Source of the DNA: a virus
Length of the DNA stretch: 27,019 nt
Strand: one strand, 5' to 3'
IMG/VR virus record: IMGVR_UViG_3300010885_022963
Span: 1 to 27,019 of that record
Shown: positions 6,120-12,770 of the stretch, piece after piece
How the letters are laid out: the number at the start of each line of letters is the position of its first letter
Numbering within the stretch: the first letter of the stretch is position 1
Translations under genes and position numbers: made by a program
The notes under the pieces: generated by a model
What the model was told of the DNA's origin: nothing
Database searches by the model: none
What the model saw: only the letters and a program-made list of their open reading frames with translations

Positions 6120-6935
6120 ATGAGTCATAACATCTTCAATGTTAATAAATATCATCGTTGGTACTACAACATTATCAACAATCGATTAAAACATCCCCCG
6201 ACAGGTTATTTTGAGAAACACCATATAATTCCAAAATGTCTGGGGGGAACTAACGATGCCCTAAATATAGTATGCCTGACTGCTCGAGAACATTTTATAT
6301 GTCATATATTATTGGTAAAGATAACAAACGGCGATGATAACAAAAAAATGCGTAGAGCAGTTGGGATGTTCAAAATGGCGACCTCTAGGGTTCATAGAAA
6401 ACCGACTCCTAAACAATATCAAACTATTAGAAAACTGACTGCTGAACTTCCTAACTCGATGAATAATCCAATGACAAAATCTAAACATTTAGATTCTATA
6501 GCAAAAAAAGTAGGTTATGCCAATCATGAAGAATATGCTAATGTTATATTTTCTGCTTTTGAAGAATGTAAAACAATCAAAGGAACTTCGGTTAAATTAA
6601 GTCAATCTCAGCATACTATTCTACAATTTATATTAAAACATAAAGGTAAAGAATGGTTAGAAGAAATTCGCAAAGTAGGGTTAGCAGAAGCAAAAGCCCG
6701 ACAACTTGAAAATATTCCTTTTAGGAAAAAGGTAATAAAGTATGGATATTTAAATCCAAATGCGTATGTATGGGAAGCAACTTCGCCATCCGGAGAAGTC
6801 ATAATACTAAAAGGCAATAGGAATGATTTCTGTAAAGAAAACAGCATAGGAACATCACTTAATACAACGAAGCCCCATTTAAGGGGCTTCTGGGAGTTTA
6901 AGAAAATATGTAAGGTAAAGGCCTACCGAACATAA
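6120..6935 (+). CDS. HNH homing endonuclease, 271 aa
   Basis: A free-standing HNH nuclease on the plus strand. The beta-beta-alpha-metal site is clear: EKHHIIPKCLGGTNDALNIV (residues 32-51) with H34/H35, the central Asn, and AREHFICH supplying the last histidines (H58, H62). The middle is basic and helical. The C-terminus (WEATSPSGEVIILKGNRNDF, then a segment ending RGFWEFKK) resembles the small DNA-recognition module often found at the end of phage HNH endonucleases. No Shine-Dalgarno precedes the ATG. It sits between the glycosyltransferase-queE and dpdA-queD operons, so it may spread with the base-modification genes. A perfect 8-bp GC-rich hairpin lies inside its 3' coding part (6869-6890). 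Confidence 0.82.
   Translation: MSHNIFNVNKYHRWYYNIINNRLKHPPTGYFEKHHIIPKCLGGTNDALNIVCLTAREHFICHILLVKITNGDDNKKMRRAVGMFKMATSRVHRKPTPKQYQTIRKLTAELPNSMNNPMTKSKHLDSIAKKVGYANHEEYANVIFSAFEECKTIKGTSVKLSQSQHTILQFILKHKGKEWLEEIRKVGLAEAKARQLENIPFRKKVIKYGYLNPNAYVWEATSPSGEVIILKGNRNDFCKENSIGTSLNTTKPHLRGFWEFKKICKVKAYRT
6869..6890 (-). terminator. GC-rich hairpin, possible terminator of the dpdA-queD operon
   Basis: GAAGCCCC (6869-6876) and GGGGCTTC (6883-6890) pair perfectly around ATTTAA. On the minus strand it lies downstream of the gene ending at 7058 and is followed by a T-rich run (GTTGTATT), like a weak intrinsic terminator. On the plus strand it is inside the HNH coding region and lacks a T-run. Confidence 0.45.
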
Positions 6936-7015
6936 TTTTTCTGTATCGTCTGCTAGATGGGCGGCGAGTTATCAGACAACTCCATTTAAGAAACGATACA
7001 TTATAGAAAAATTAT
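6932..7015. repeat. Long bulged inverted repeat in the gap between convergent genes
   Basis: Outer arms ATAATTTTTCT (6932-6942) and AGAAAAATTAT (7005-7015) pair over 11 bases. Directly inside, GTATCGT pairs with ACGATAC (6993-6999), leaving a 5-base bulge on one side. The middle holds GAGTT-ATCAGAC-AACTC (6966-6982), a 5-bp stem with a 7-base loop. The structure fills most of the 122-base gap 6936-7057 between the plus-strand HNH gene and the minus-strand gene starting at 7294. It may be a bidirectional terminator or a small structured RNA. No gene is visible in the gap. Confidence 0.5.
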
Positions 7016-7057
7016 AACCTGGATTCCACCGATTCGAGATCGATGATGTAAATCATA

Positions 7058-7294
7058 TTATCGTTGATTGTAAGGACGGGGGTTATTACCCTTATACTCA
7101 GTGCGGGGACGACGTTCCCCGTTCCATGCCGGGCGCGTAAAGTTTTTATACTCCTGCGACCGATACATGTCGCTAGGGTTAAAAGGAAGAAGATTGAACC
7201 GGCAATGGTCCAACCATGCGTCGAGGTCGTCGAAGACCTTGATTACCTCTGGTTTCATAACGAGAGTTTTTTGAATGAAGGCAGGATGCGCCAT
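7058..7294 (-). CDS. Conserved small phage protein, basic tail, 78 aa
   Basis: A 78-residue protein. Residues 1-50 form a compact conserved-looking unit (FIQKTLVMKPEVIKVFDDLD and DHCRFNLLPFNPSDMYRS); I recall similar small proteins of unknown role in T4-like marine phages. Residues 51-78 are basic and Pro/Asn/Arg-rich, probably disordered and nucleic-acid-binding. An AAGGAA ribosome-binding site overlaps the stop of the queD-like gene, 8-13 bases before the ATG. It is the last gene of the dpdA-queD operon, followed by the structured gap 6936-7057. Confidence 0.72.
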   Translation of the reverse strand: MAHPAFIQKTLVMKPEVIKVFDDLDAWLDHCRFNLLPFNPSDMYRSQEYKNFTRPAWNGERRPRTEYKGNNPRPYNQR

Positions 7295-7305
7295 TTTGTT
7301 GTTCC

Positions 7306-7680
7306 TTAGATGGAAGTTGATGAAAGGGTTGGGATATACTCTACAATGCCATCTGACTCGCCATCTTCAGAAACGACGATCTCATAAGATCGATTATCTC
7401 CGTATGTAGTGAGAAGGTGGCTTTGCAAAATATCTGTTGCTATCATTTCGCAGGATTTATGATTTTGATTACCTGCTTTGATAAAATCTTGAAGAGCCCA
7501 TTTTACTAGGAAAAATTCCAGTTCTCTATCGAGATGTGTAACTGAAATCTTAACGGCTACTTTGAAAATATGGCGGTGTTCATTTTCTAGAAACTGAATG
7601 CGGTTATTGATTGATCCCGCATTTGGATAAAAATGAAATCCTTCGAATTCTGTTCGAACTTTAATATACGTGTTTGTCAT
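7306..7680 (-). CDS. queD: QueD / 6-pyruvoyltetrahydropterin synthase-like T-fold protein, 124 aa
   Basis: QueD makes 6-carboxytetrahydropterin, the substrate of QueE. The length (124 aa; E. coli QueD is 121) and motif order fit the T-fold family: H16 in FEGFHF, H35-x-H37 in ENEHRHIFKVAVKISV (the three zinc ligands), E78 in SCEMIATDIL (the pterin-anchoring Glu, usually in PTxExxA), and a final strand YEIVVSEDG before an Ile-Val-Glu-Tyr end. The cysteine normally found just before the HxH motif, which acts in catalysis, is not visible. So this could be a variant enzyme or a relative with another substrate. It lies two genes below the dpdA-linked 170-aa gene, separated from its upstream neighbour by eight bases. 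Confidence 0.72.
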   Translation of the reverse strand: MTNTYIKVRTEFEGFHFYPNAGSINNRIQFLENEHRHIFKVAVKISVTHLDRELEFFLVKWALQDFIKAGNQNHKSCEMIATDILQSHLLTTYGDNRSYEIVVSEDGESDGIVEYIPTLSSTSI

Positions 7681-7688
7681 TTAAACTT

Positions 7689-8216
7689 TTAGTTGAAAAT
7701 ATGTTCCACTACGCCTTTAAGAGGCGCAGACTTGTTATTCATAAGTGACCCATTATCAACATTACCTATAGGTCTGCTGCCGTAAAATTTTTCGTAATTT
7801 TCTATAAGTTCTTGTTCGCCCCAATTTACTTCTTTCCATGGATCTGTTGTAATAAACGGATAGTTATCCATAGGCCAGACAGTAATTAGAATATTGTTAT
7901 GATTCATTGGTTCGCTATACATGTCTTGATATTTTTTATCAATATCTCTAAAATCCGAACCATTTGGACCAGTAATCTTAGTATATCCCCAACTATGTAA
8001 CTGTCCTATCTGGCGATACACTCGTTCACCTGGTTCTGTATCTTTTGTAGCAGGAGCACTCGCTCCAAATTTAACTGTGATACTGCTATGAGAAATAGCA
8101 TAAGGATATTTCTCGATTTTTAAATTGCGGAATACATGAATAATTTCAGCTGGCTTCTTCATTCCCTTGCAAGGAATTAGAATGGGAGTAGTCCAATGAT
8201 GTAAATATTTTCTCAT
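7689..8216 (-). CDS. Conserved phage protein, possibly GIY-YIG-like, 175 aa
   Basis: A 175-residue protein coupled to its upstream neighbour by an ATGA overlap (8213-8216). The stretch SSITVKFGASAPATKD followed by GERVYRQIGQLHSWG (about residues 44-77) resembles a short strand pair and an Arg-bearing helix as in GIY-YIG folds, but the signature is incomplete and I give that low weight. The C-terminal half is rich in Trp, Pro and Asp (VWPMDNYPFITTDPWKEVNW). There is no membrane segment. It lies between dpdA and queD in one operon, so a part in DNA modification or in nuclease defence is possible. Not a recognised QueC (no SGGxDS motif). Confidence 0.65.
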   Translation of the reverse strand: MRKYLHHWTTPILIPCKGMKKPAEIIHVFRNLKIEKYPYAISHSSITVKFGASAPATKDTEPGERVYRQIGQLHSWGYTKITGPNGSDFRDIDKKYQDMYSEPMNHNNILITVWPMDNYPFITTDPWKEVNWGEQELIENYEKFYGSRPIGNVDNGSLMNNKSAPLKGVVEHIFN

Positions 8217-8386
8217 TCTATCGCTTTCTTAACTGCTTTAAGCGGTTTACTGGTAGGCTCCTCGCGGGCTTCTTTCATCATGTTCATCATTTCCCAAAGT
8301 TTCCAGTCAATACTTTCAAGCAATTTGAACAGGCGATCTTCGGTTATTTGTTGAGTTGCGGTTTTTGTAATTTTAGAATTAATCAT
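8213..8386 (-). CDS. Small helical protein of unknown function, 57 aa
   Basis: A 57-residue protein starting MINSKITKTATQQITEDRLF. I chose the ATG at 8386 because it forms an ATGA overlap with the stop of the upstream gene (8383-8386); the longer frame to 8419 would run inside that gene. It is nearly all helix, with an amphipathic centre (LLESIDWKLWEMMNMMKEA), suggesting a dimerising or adaptor peptide. It is coupled at both ends by ATGA overlaps in the dpdA-queD operon. Function unknown. Confidence 0.7.
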   Translation of the reverse strand: MINSKITKTATQQITEDRLFKLLESIDWKLWEMMNMMKEAREEPTSKPLKAVKKAIE

Positions 8387-8895
8387 TTTATAATCTCGTC
8401 TTCTTTGTATTGATTCCAATCTGTGAACTTACTACGGTCCATTAGAGTATGTAGACTGTGGGACCATACTCCGGGGTTTGTTGCCTTAAAATCTTTGTCG
8501 TCGATCTTAAGCATTGTGTTATAATTCCATAATTTAATATACGGAATGGGTACACGAATTTGTGGAATAAAATAAATTGATTCGTTTAACCCACCATCGT
8601 TAAATTCTTCTACTGCGCTTAACGGAATATCTAATGAGCAAAGATATTCTTTATCCAGAAAGAACTGGATCATATCTTCCCAGGCTTTCCATACGTCTGG
8701 ACTGTTAGGATTAAAACTATGGTTAGCACCAAAGAAGATATGTTGGCATCCTAGTAATCGTTCTGCGATTGCTTCTACTGGTTGGAGGCCAGTTACAAAT
8801 AATGTTCGTAACCCGTGGGCAGATGTGTGTTCTACTTCTTTACCGATAAAGAAAACAGCATCATCTGCTTCGCCAAATTTATAATCTCGTTTCAT
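8383..8895 (-). CDS. Conserved T4-like phage protein of unknown function, 170 aa
   Basis: A 170-residue protein starting MKRDYKFGEADDAVFFIGKE. The frame is open to 9003, but the upstream gene ends at 8933 and an extended -10 promoter lies just before the ATG at 8895, so that start is preferred. The fold looks Rossmann-like alpha/beta: strand ADDAVFFIG, strand LRTLFVTGLQ, helix AIAERLL, strand QHIFFGANHSF. A well-defined C-terminal segment follows (YNTMLKIDDKDFKATNPGVW, then LHTLMDRSKFTDW). I recall close relatives in cyanophages annotated only as hypothetical. Its place between dpdA and queD suggests a link to base modification, not yet supported by any motif. Confidence 0.75.
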   Translation of the reverse strand: MKRDYKFGEADDAVFFIGKEVEHTSAHGLRTLFVTGLQPVEAIAERLLGCQHIFFGANHSFNPNSPDVWKAWEDMIQFFLDKEYLCSLDIPLSAVEEFNDGGLNESIYFIPQIRVPIPYIKLWNYNTMLKIDDKDFKATNPGVWSHSLHTLMDRSKFTDWNQYKEDEIIK

Positions 8896-8901
8896 AATAC
8901 T

Positions 8902-8929
8902 AGTATAGCACAGAATTGTAAATTTACAA
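8902..8929 (-). promoter_or_regulatory. Extended -10 promoter overlapped by a 14-bp palindrome
   Basis: Minus-strand TATACT (8902-8907) is preceded by TGC, an extended -10, with a weak -35 TTGTAA (8924-8929) 16 bases upstream. The perfect palindrome TTGTAAATTTACAA (8916-8929) covers the -35 and spacer, an operator-like position. The -10 ends six bases before the ATG at 8895, so the transcript would be leaderless or nearly so. Confidence 0.6.
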
Positions 8930-8932
8930 GTC

Positions 8933-10585
8933 TTATTGGTTAATATTTTCTTCAAGATTGCGTAATTGATCATCATCCGGATTAGCGAGATCGATCTCTT
9001 CAACCTTAGTAACTTGCTCTACTTCGAACAAACTTCCAAATGTATTTTGGGCAGGCCCACCTTGCAAGCGAGCACCTTCAAGACTGCGTAGGAACGGGCT
9101 AGCACGTTCGATCATTTCAAATGCTTCTGCCTTTGTCTTTGTGTTAAAGAGATCTTCAACAAGGCTATTAAAGTACAGAATATTGCGGGGAACCCAATCA
9201 CTGTGCTCGTCGCTCATATCAGCGCCCTTAACCTTCTTCCAATGCTGCCAATTGATCCTATCACGAGTCTTTTCAATCTCAATGTCCATTAATTGTTGAG
9301 CACGTTGCACAGCGATAATATGGCATTCGACATTATGGCCCATCATAAGAGCATACGCAAAACTATCCCACGATGTTCTATTTGGAATCTTGCCTAACTT
9401 ATTGAGTTTTGGAACAACATTATAATGCTCTTGATTTAAGTGATCAAACTTAACGCCGCCTAATTCTGCATCAGTCTTCCGGTCACCTACATTATAGTAA
9501 GCGATATCTGCCATAGTTAACCTACGACCGATGGACGACTCGAATGGGAACGGGATGTCGCTTCCAGCAAGGGATTTGTTGTCCGGGGCTTTGTCCATAA
9601 TAACGCTCCACCTTTTTGGGGTGTGGACTGCATTGGTGTAGACAAGTCCGTGTGCTGTTGCGATGAACGGTGAGGCGCAGTCAAAAGATATGGTAACTTC
9701 TTCATTGATATGTTTCCTGATTTGTCTTTGAATTAACGTTAAGTAACAACTCCAATCTAACTGAGCGGTGCCCAGAAAGTGGATCCAATTTTTGCCCTTC
9801 AGCAAACCATCTTCTCTCAGCGTCATCATACGCTTGAGAGTAATATCCATCTTGCACATATTGGCGCCACCAAAGGCCCAACCTTCTGCTTCGCGCCCAG
9901 CGTACTTGCCCTTGGCATCGCTAAATTCCTTAACACCGTTATACCACTTTTCAGCAGTATCCCAATCACCGCCTTGCAGCACATTGAGCCACTTAGTTTG
10001 TCCCATGCGATTCATTAGGAAGTAATCATTGTTGAATCGTGTCTTATCAAGACAGTCTTCGAATGTTTTCAATCCTGTTTTTGGACTGTGAATGTGATCA
10101 CACGCCCACGTTGGAACGTCTAGCATCATTGACCAATCAGCAGTAACTTCTAGCCACTCTAGGATCTTTTGGCGAGTAGCATTTGCTTCCTTACCTTCAA
10201 AGTTTAGCCAGTCAAACTTCAGGACACCTTTACCGATCTGGTATCCACCTGAGTCACCGAGGATCATGGTGTTATTACGATCTCGTTGTTGAATCATAGA
10301 TTCTTGTATAAGACTCTTTTGTAGATCCAACTGTGCGTGTCCCGCGGAATACAGACCGTACTTGTAAGTAAAGTATCCTTCTTCGGGGTTTAGAAAGTTC
10401 ATACCTTCAATACCACGATCAAAGCCTGCTGGTATACGGGTTAGTGGAACAAACTCTTCTAGACGTTGTTTTGCAACGTAGGTGCTATAAAACGAACTGA
10501 TGGCCGGAAGGTACACTGCATACCGAAGTTTCCCGTCTTTATCTAGTTGTATACTTGATAGATCTACCGGTGGATTAGTTTTCAT
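8933..10585 (-). CDS. dpdA: DpdA-like (TGT-family) guanine transglycosylase, 550 aa
   Basis: Members exchange guanine for a 7-deazaguanine base; phage DpdA proteins do this in DNA, classical TGT in tRNA. The TGT active-site order is complete: LGDSGGYQ (D111, general acid/base), MMLDVPTW (D156), NVLQGG (Q204, base recognition), WAFGGAN (G239/G240), HFLGTAQ, and FDCASPF followed by ATAHGLVYT (D302 nucleophile, equivalent to the DCVxPTRxARxG block of TGT). The CxCxxC...H zinc site of tRNA-type TGT is absent, and the C-terminal 200 residues are different, both typical of DpdA relatives. The start is crowded: a small NUMOD3 remnant frame overlaps the first three codons. QueD- and QueE-like genes lie within 6 kb. 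Confidence 0.85.
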   Translation of the reverse strand: MKTNPPVDLSSIQLDKDGKLRYAVYLPAISSFYSTYVAKQRLEEFVPLTRIPAGFDRGIEGMNFLNPEEGYFTYKYGLYSAGHAQLDLQKSLIQESMIQQRDRNNTMILGDSGGYQIGKGVLKFDWLNFEGKEANATRQKILEWLEVTADWSMMLDVPTWACDHIHSPKTGLKTFEDCLDKTRFNNDYFLMNRMGQTKWLNVLQGGDWDTAEKWYNGVKEFSDAKGKYAGREAEGWAFGGANMCKMDITLKRMMTLREDGLLKGKNWIHFLGTAQLDWSCYLTLIQRQIRKHINEEVTISFDCASPFIATAHGLVYTNAVHTPKRWSVIMDKAPDNKSLAGSDIPFPFESSIGRRLTMADIAYYNVGDRKTDAELGGVKFDHLNQEHYNVVPKLNKLGKIPNRTSWDSFAYALMMGHNVECHIIAVQRAQQLMDIEIEKTRDRINWQHWKKVKGADMSDEHSDWVPRNILYFNSLVEDLFNTKTKAEAFEMIERASPFLRSLEGARLQGGPAQNTFGSLFEVEQVTKVEEIDLANPDDDQLRNLEENINQ

Positions 10586-10700
10586 TTCGTTTTTGTTCCC
10601 ATAGTTTTTTTCTCGATTCTGACATTTTTCTTTTGGTTTCTTCTGACATTACTCTACCTTTAAGTGTAGCACTTATTTTTTGTTTTTGCAAGTCCGACAT
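10575..10700 (-). pseudogene. NUMOD3 remnant of a homing endonuclease, 41 codons
   Basis: A small frame reading MSDLQKQKISATLKGRVMSE, then ETKRKMSESRKKLWEQK, ends inside the start of dpdA. It contains two NUMOD3-type DNA-binding repeats (S-x-x-x-x-x-K-I-S...K-G-R, S-E-E-T-x-x-K-M-S), like the tail of the HNH protein at 11844-12761. The frame is open upstream only to 10724 and has no nuclease domain. It is best read as the leftover C-terminus of an endonuclease gene that once sat before dpdA. It might still be translated, since an ATG is present, but nothing supports a function. Confidence 0.7.
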
Positions 10701-10711
10701 TGTCTTACCTA

Positions 10712-11086
10712 TTAAATAGAGTTCTCATGTTCTCTCGATAAATGTGCTATTACTCTTAGTTGCTCTTTGGCTTTATTTAGGTTTTCTAATGCGATGGCAA
10801 CGGCGGGACTGATCTCAGCTAACTTTTTCCATTCTGCTTCTTCATCCATTTTTCTAGTGGCCCATGCAATGGCAGTTTCAGCGGACGCAGTTAGGCTGAC
10901 CATTGGTTCAGCGGCAGTCATCGTATACCAACTGGAACCGTCAAATACTTCCGTGCACCGGTTGTAAGTGTTGAAACGCATCATCCCGATAACCGGATTG
11001 TTACTGTTCATAGAGAATGACGGGTAACTCATATACCCGCCACTCACGTTCACTGACGGGGAACCGCTGATTACACCCTTGATCAT
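10712..11086 (-). CDS. Probable virion-associated protein with tail-fibre-like N-terminus, 124 aa
   Basis: A 124-residue protein in two parts. Residues 1-58 (SGGYMSYPSFSMNSNNPVIG, then MRFNTYNRCTEVFDGSSWYT) have the Gly/Ser/Asn-rich pattern of a short phage receptor- or fibre-type module; the phrase 'MxRxNxxxxxxEVxDGSxWxT' is common in tail proteins. Residues 60-124 are helical and charged. It begins in a TAATG overlap with the sliding clamp stop, so it is co-translated with a replication gene, which is odd for a virion protein. Function not established; a chaperone or baseplate part is possible. Confidence 0.68.
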   Translation of the reverse strand: MIKGVISGSPSVNVSGGYMSYPSFSMNSNNPVIGMMRFNTYNRCTEVFDGSSWYTMTAAEPMVSLTASAETAIAWATRKMDEEAEWKKLAEISPAVAIALENLNKAKEQLRVIAHLSREHENSI

Positions 11087-11820
11087 TATGCCTGTGCCGG
11101 AATGATATACTTGTAAGTAGCAATACCGCTATCTAGCGTAATTTGCATAGCGCCTTCATTGCTGAATGACATTTTAGCGTTGTTCGCATCTGCAATTTTT
11201 AGAATTGCTAACACGCTGGCAACGGGCCAAGTCCATCCCTTGTTTAGATTACCTTTAACATCGGTTGCGAAAATAAACTCGCCTCCGTGTGAACTAACGT
11301 CACCGAATGTAAACTTTAGCTTGTCGCCGTCTGTCTTTGCTAGGAAGGTGGTGTGTTCTGTATTAGCACCTGCTTGGAACTGAAAACGCTGAATAGCCGC
11401 AATAGACGGTTCAACTTCAACATCCCACTTTACGCCACGGAACTTAACTGTCTTCAACTTCTCATTGATGATTTCTTGATTCATGAAACGATAGTCATTC
11501 TTGAAGTCGCCGTCTTTGTTTTCAAAGTGGAGACCAACTGGAATGGTTTCGTTATTTCGAACCGCTGTTACTACTTCAATCTTCGCACCGTCTTGATATT
11601 CTTTACCATCTAACAGATAGCGAAGTTTTTCCAGTTGCGGCATACCGTAAGTACCGATCATATCTGGTTGTGCGGATGCTGCTTCAGCATACATAATTAC
11701 CGAACGGTCGTCCGCCATAGAATCGATTAGTGTTTTCTTTTCGTCGCCAGTGATTTTAACAATGTTTAGAAAACCTAATTTGTTAGTGTGCGATACGATG
11801 TCTTGTAAAATGTCTTTCAT
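11086..11820 (-). CDS. 45: Sliding clamp, DNA polymerase processivity factor (gp45-like), 244 aa
   Basis: The ring-shaped clamp tethers the polymerase to DNA and, in T4, also activates late transcription. The 244-residue length fits T4 gp45 (228 aa). Supporting features are a helical N-terminus (MKDILQDIVSHTNKLGF), the repeated alpha/beta/beta segments of a clamp half (IKVxxxEKKTLIDSMADDRS-like start, then MPQLEKLRYLLDG), the central DVEVEPSIAAIQRFQFQ linker, and the terminal strand pair GIATYKYIIPA. AAGGAA at 11827-11832 is the ribosome-binding site, and a TCTAAATA late-type promoter lies at 11845-11852. In T4 the clamp is next to the clamp-loader genes; here it follows a homing endonuclease and the C-terminal polymerase gene. 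Confidence 0.85.
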   Translation of the reverse strand: MKDILQDIVSHTNKLGFLNIVKITGDEKKTLIDSMADDRSVIMYAEAASAQPDMIGTYGMPQLEKLRYLLDGKEYQDGAKIEVVTAVRNNETIPVGLHFENKDGDFKNDYRFMNQEIINEKLKTVKFRGVKWDVEVEPSIAAIQRFQFQAGANTEHTTFLAKTDGDKLKFTFGDVSSHGGEFIFATDVKGNLNKGWTWPVASVLAILKIADANNAKMSFSNEGAMQITLDSGIATYKYIIPAQA

Positions 11821-11843
11821 GATAATTTCCTTTAATATATAGT

Positions 11844-12761
11844 TTATTTAGATTTAGAGACTTTGTCAACCGGATTTTTATCCAGCCGTTTCCTATTTTT
11901 TGCCGCTTCTCGAAGTTTTTCCTTGTGTTCTTCAGTAAACACTTTTCCTTTTTTAGAGTCTGACATTTTCTTTTTTGTTTCTTCTGATTTAACTCTTCCT
12001 TTATTTGATTCACTTATTTTCTTTTTTTGTTCATCGGATAATGACTTTCCAAGATGTGAATTTGACATCCGCAGTCTTGCTTCTTTAGATCTACTTCTTC
12101 CTTTATTAGAAGCTGATATTTTTTCTTTTGTTTCGTCGGATAATATTTTACCAGCATTACCTTTGCTAATATTTTCTCGGTGAGTATTAGTAAGAATTTT
12201 TCCTTTATTGGCGTTACTGATATCTAATCTCATTTTTTCAGAAACCTCCTTACCATATATTTCTTCCCAAGTTTTTCCTATACGGCATTCTGACATATAT
12301 TTTTTAACACCTATAGTTCTTTTTTCTATCAACTCTTGTGGTTGTTTTTTTCCTGTAAGTGCAGCAGATATCTTTTGTCTAGTCTCAACACTTACAGGAT
12401 GACCTAAATTAATATTTCTTAAATGTTCTCTTGTTTTTGGATTAGCCATCCTATTGACTGCTAATTTATTAACTTGCAATCTTATTAACTCGTATGTTTT
12501 TGATGTAGTTCGACCTTTAGTTTTTCGAGTATCTGACATCATTAACAACGCACGTCCCATACTAAAATTCCTATGAATTTTCCATAATAAATAGTGAGCA
12601 ATAAAATGTTCACGTGCTGTCAATACAACAATATTTGCAGCAGAATTATCTCCGCCCATTGATCTGGGTAAAATATGATGCCGTTCAACGTATACATTCT
12701 TATCTAAAATTCTTAATTGTGATTGTACAATTAACTGGTTATAATGTTTCTGATAATTCAT
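11844..12761 (-). CDS. HNH homing endonuclease with long NUMOD3 repeat tail, 305 aa
   Basis: The N-terminal HNH site is VERHHILPRSMGGDNSAANI (residues 25-44: H28/H29, N43) followed by AREHFIAH (H52, H56). From about residue 120 to 290 the protein is a string of NUMOD3-type repeats of roughly 17-24 residues (for example TRQKISAALTGKK, TKEKISASNKGRS, EQKKKISESNKGR, TKKKMSDSKKGK), which should each read a short stretch of DNA. It lies between the polymerase C-terminal gene and the sliding clamp, in the same orientation. AGGAG at 12772-12776 is a strong ribosome-binding site but is buried in a perfect 12-bp hairpin whose loop holds a late-type promoter. Confidence 0.85.
   Translation of the reverse strand: MNYQKHYNQLIVQSQLRILDKNVYVERHHILPRSMGGDNSAANIVVLTAREHFIAHYLLWKIHRNFSMGRALLMMSDTRKTKGRTTSKTYELIRLQVNKLAVNRMANPKTREHLRNINLGHPVSVETRQKISAALTGKKQPQELIEKRTIGVKKYMSECRIGKTWEEIYGKEVSEKMRLDISNANKGKILTNTHRENISKGNAGKILSDETKEKISASNKGRSRSKEARLRMSNSHLGKSLSDEQKKKISESNKGRVKSEETKKKMSDSKKGKVFTEEHKEKLREAAKNRKRLDKNPVDKVSKSK
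11845..11852 (-). promoter_or_regulatory. Late-type promoter TCTAAATA for the sliding clamp
   Basis: Minus-strand TCTAAATA overlaps the stop of the HNH gene and lies 25 bases upstream of the clamp ATG (11820). A start 6-7 bases downstream leaves a leader with AAGGAA. It would let the clamp be made independently of read-through from the polymerase genes. Confidence 0.55.
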
Positions 12762-12770
12762 TTTAATATC

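Noticed and set aside
6943-7050. Possible tRNA (anticodon-like loop ATCAGAC and a TTCGAGA T-loop-like string)
   Set aside because: No D-arm, the T-like loop is outside the stem that would be the acceptor, and its stem has a mismatch. No cloverleaf can be drawn on either strand.
7689-8216. QueC or another preQ0 enzyme between dpdA and queD
   Set aside because: No SGGxDS ATP-binding motif or zinc cysteines; the only resemblance is to a partial GIY-YIG pattern.
8896-9003. N-terminal extension of the 170-aa protein to 9003
   Set aside because: The region holds the end of dpdA and a promoter-palindrome unit.
10658-10680. Hairpin TAAGTG-TAG-CACTTA followed by T's on the plus strand
   Set aside because: Short AT-rich stem, no plus-strand gene ends there, and it lies in the NUMOD3 remnant.
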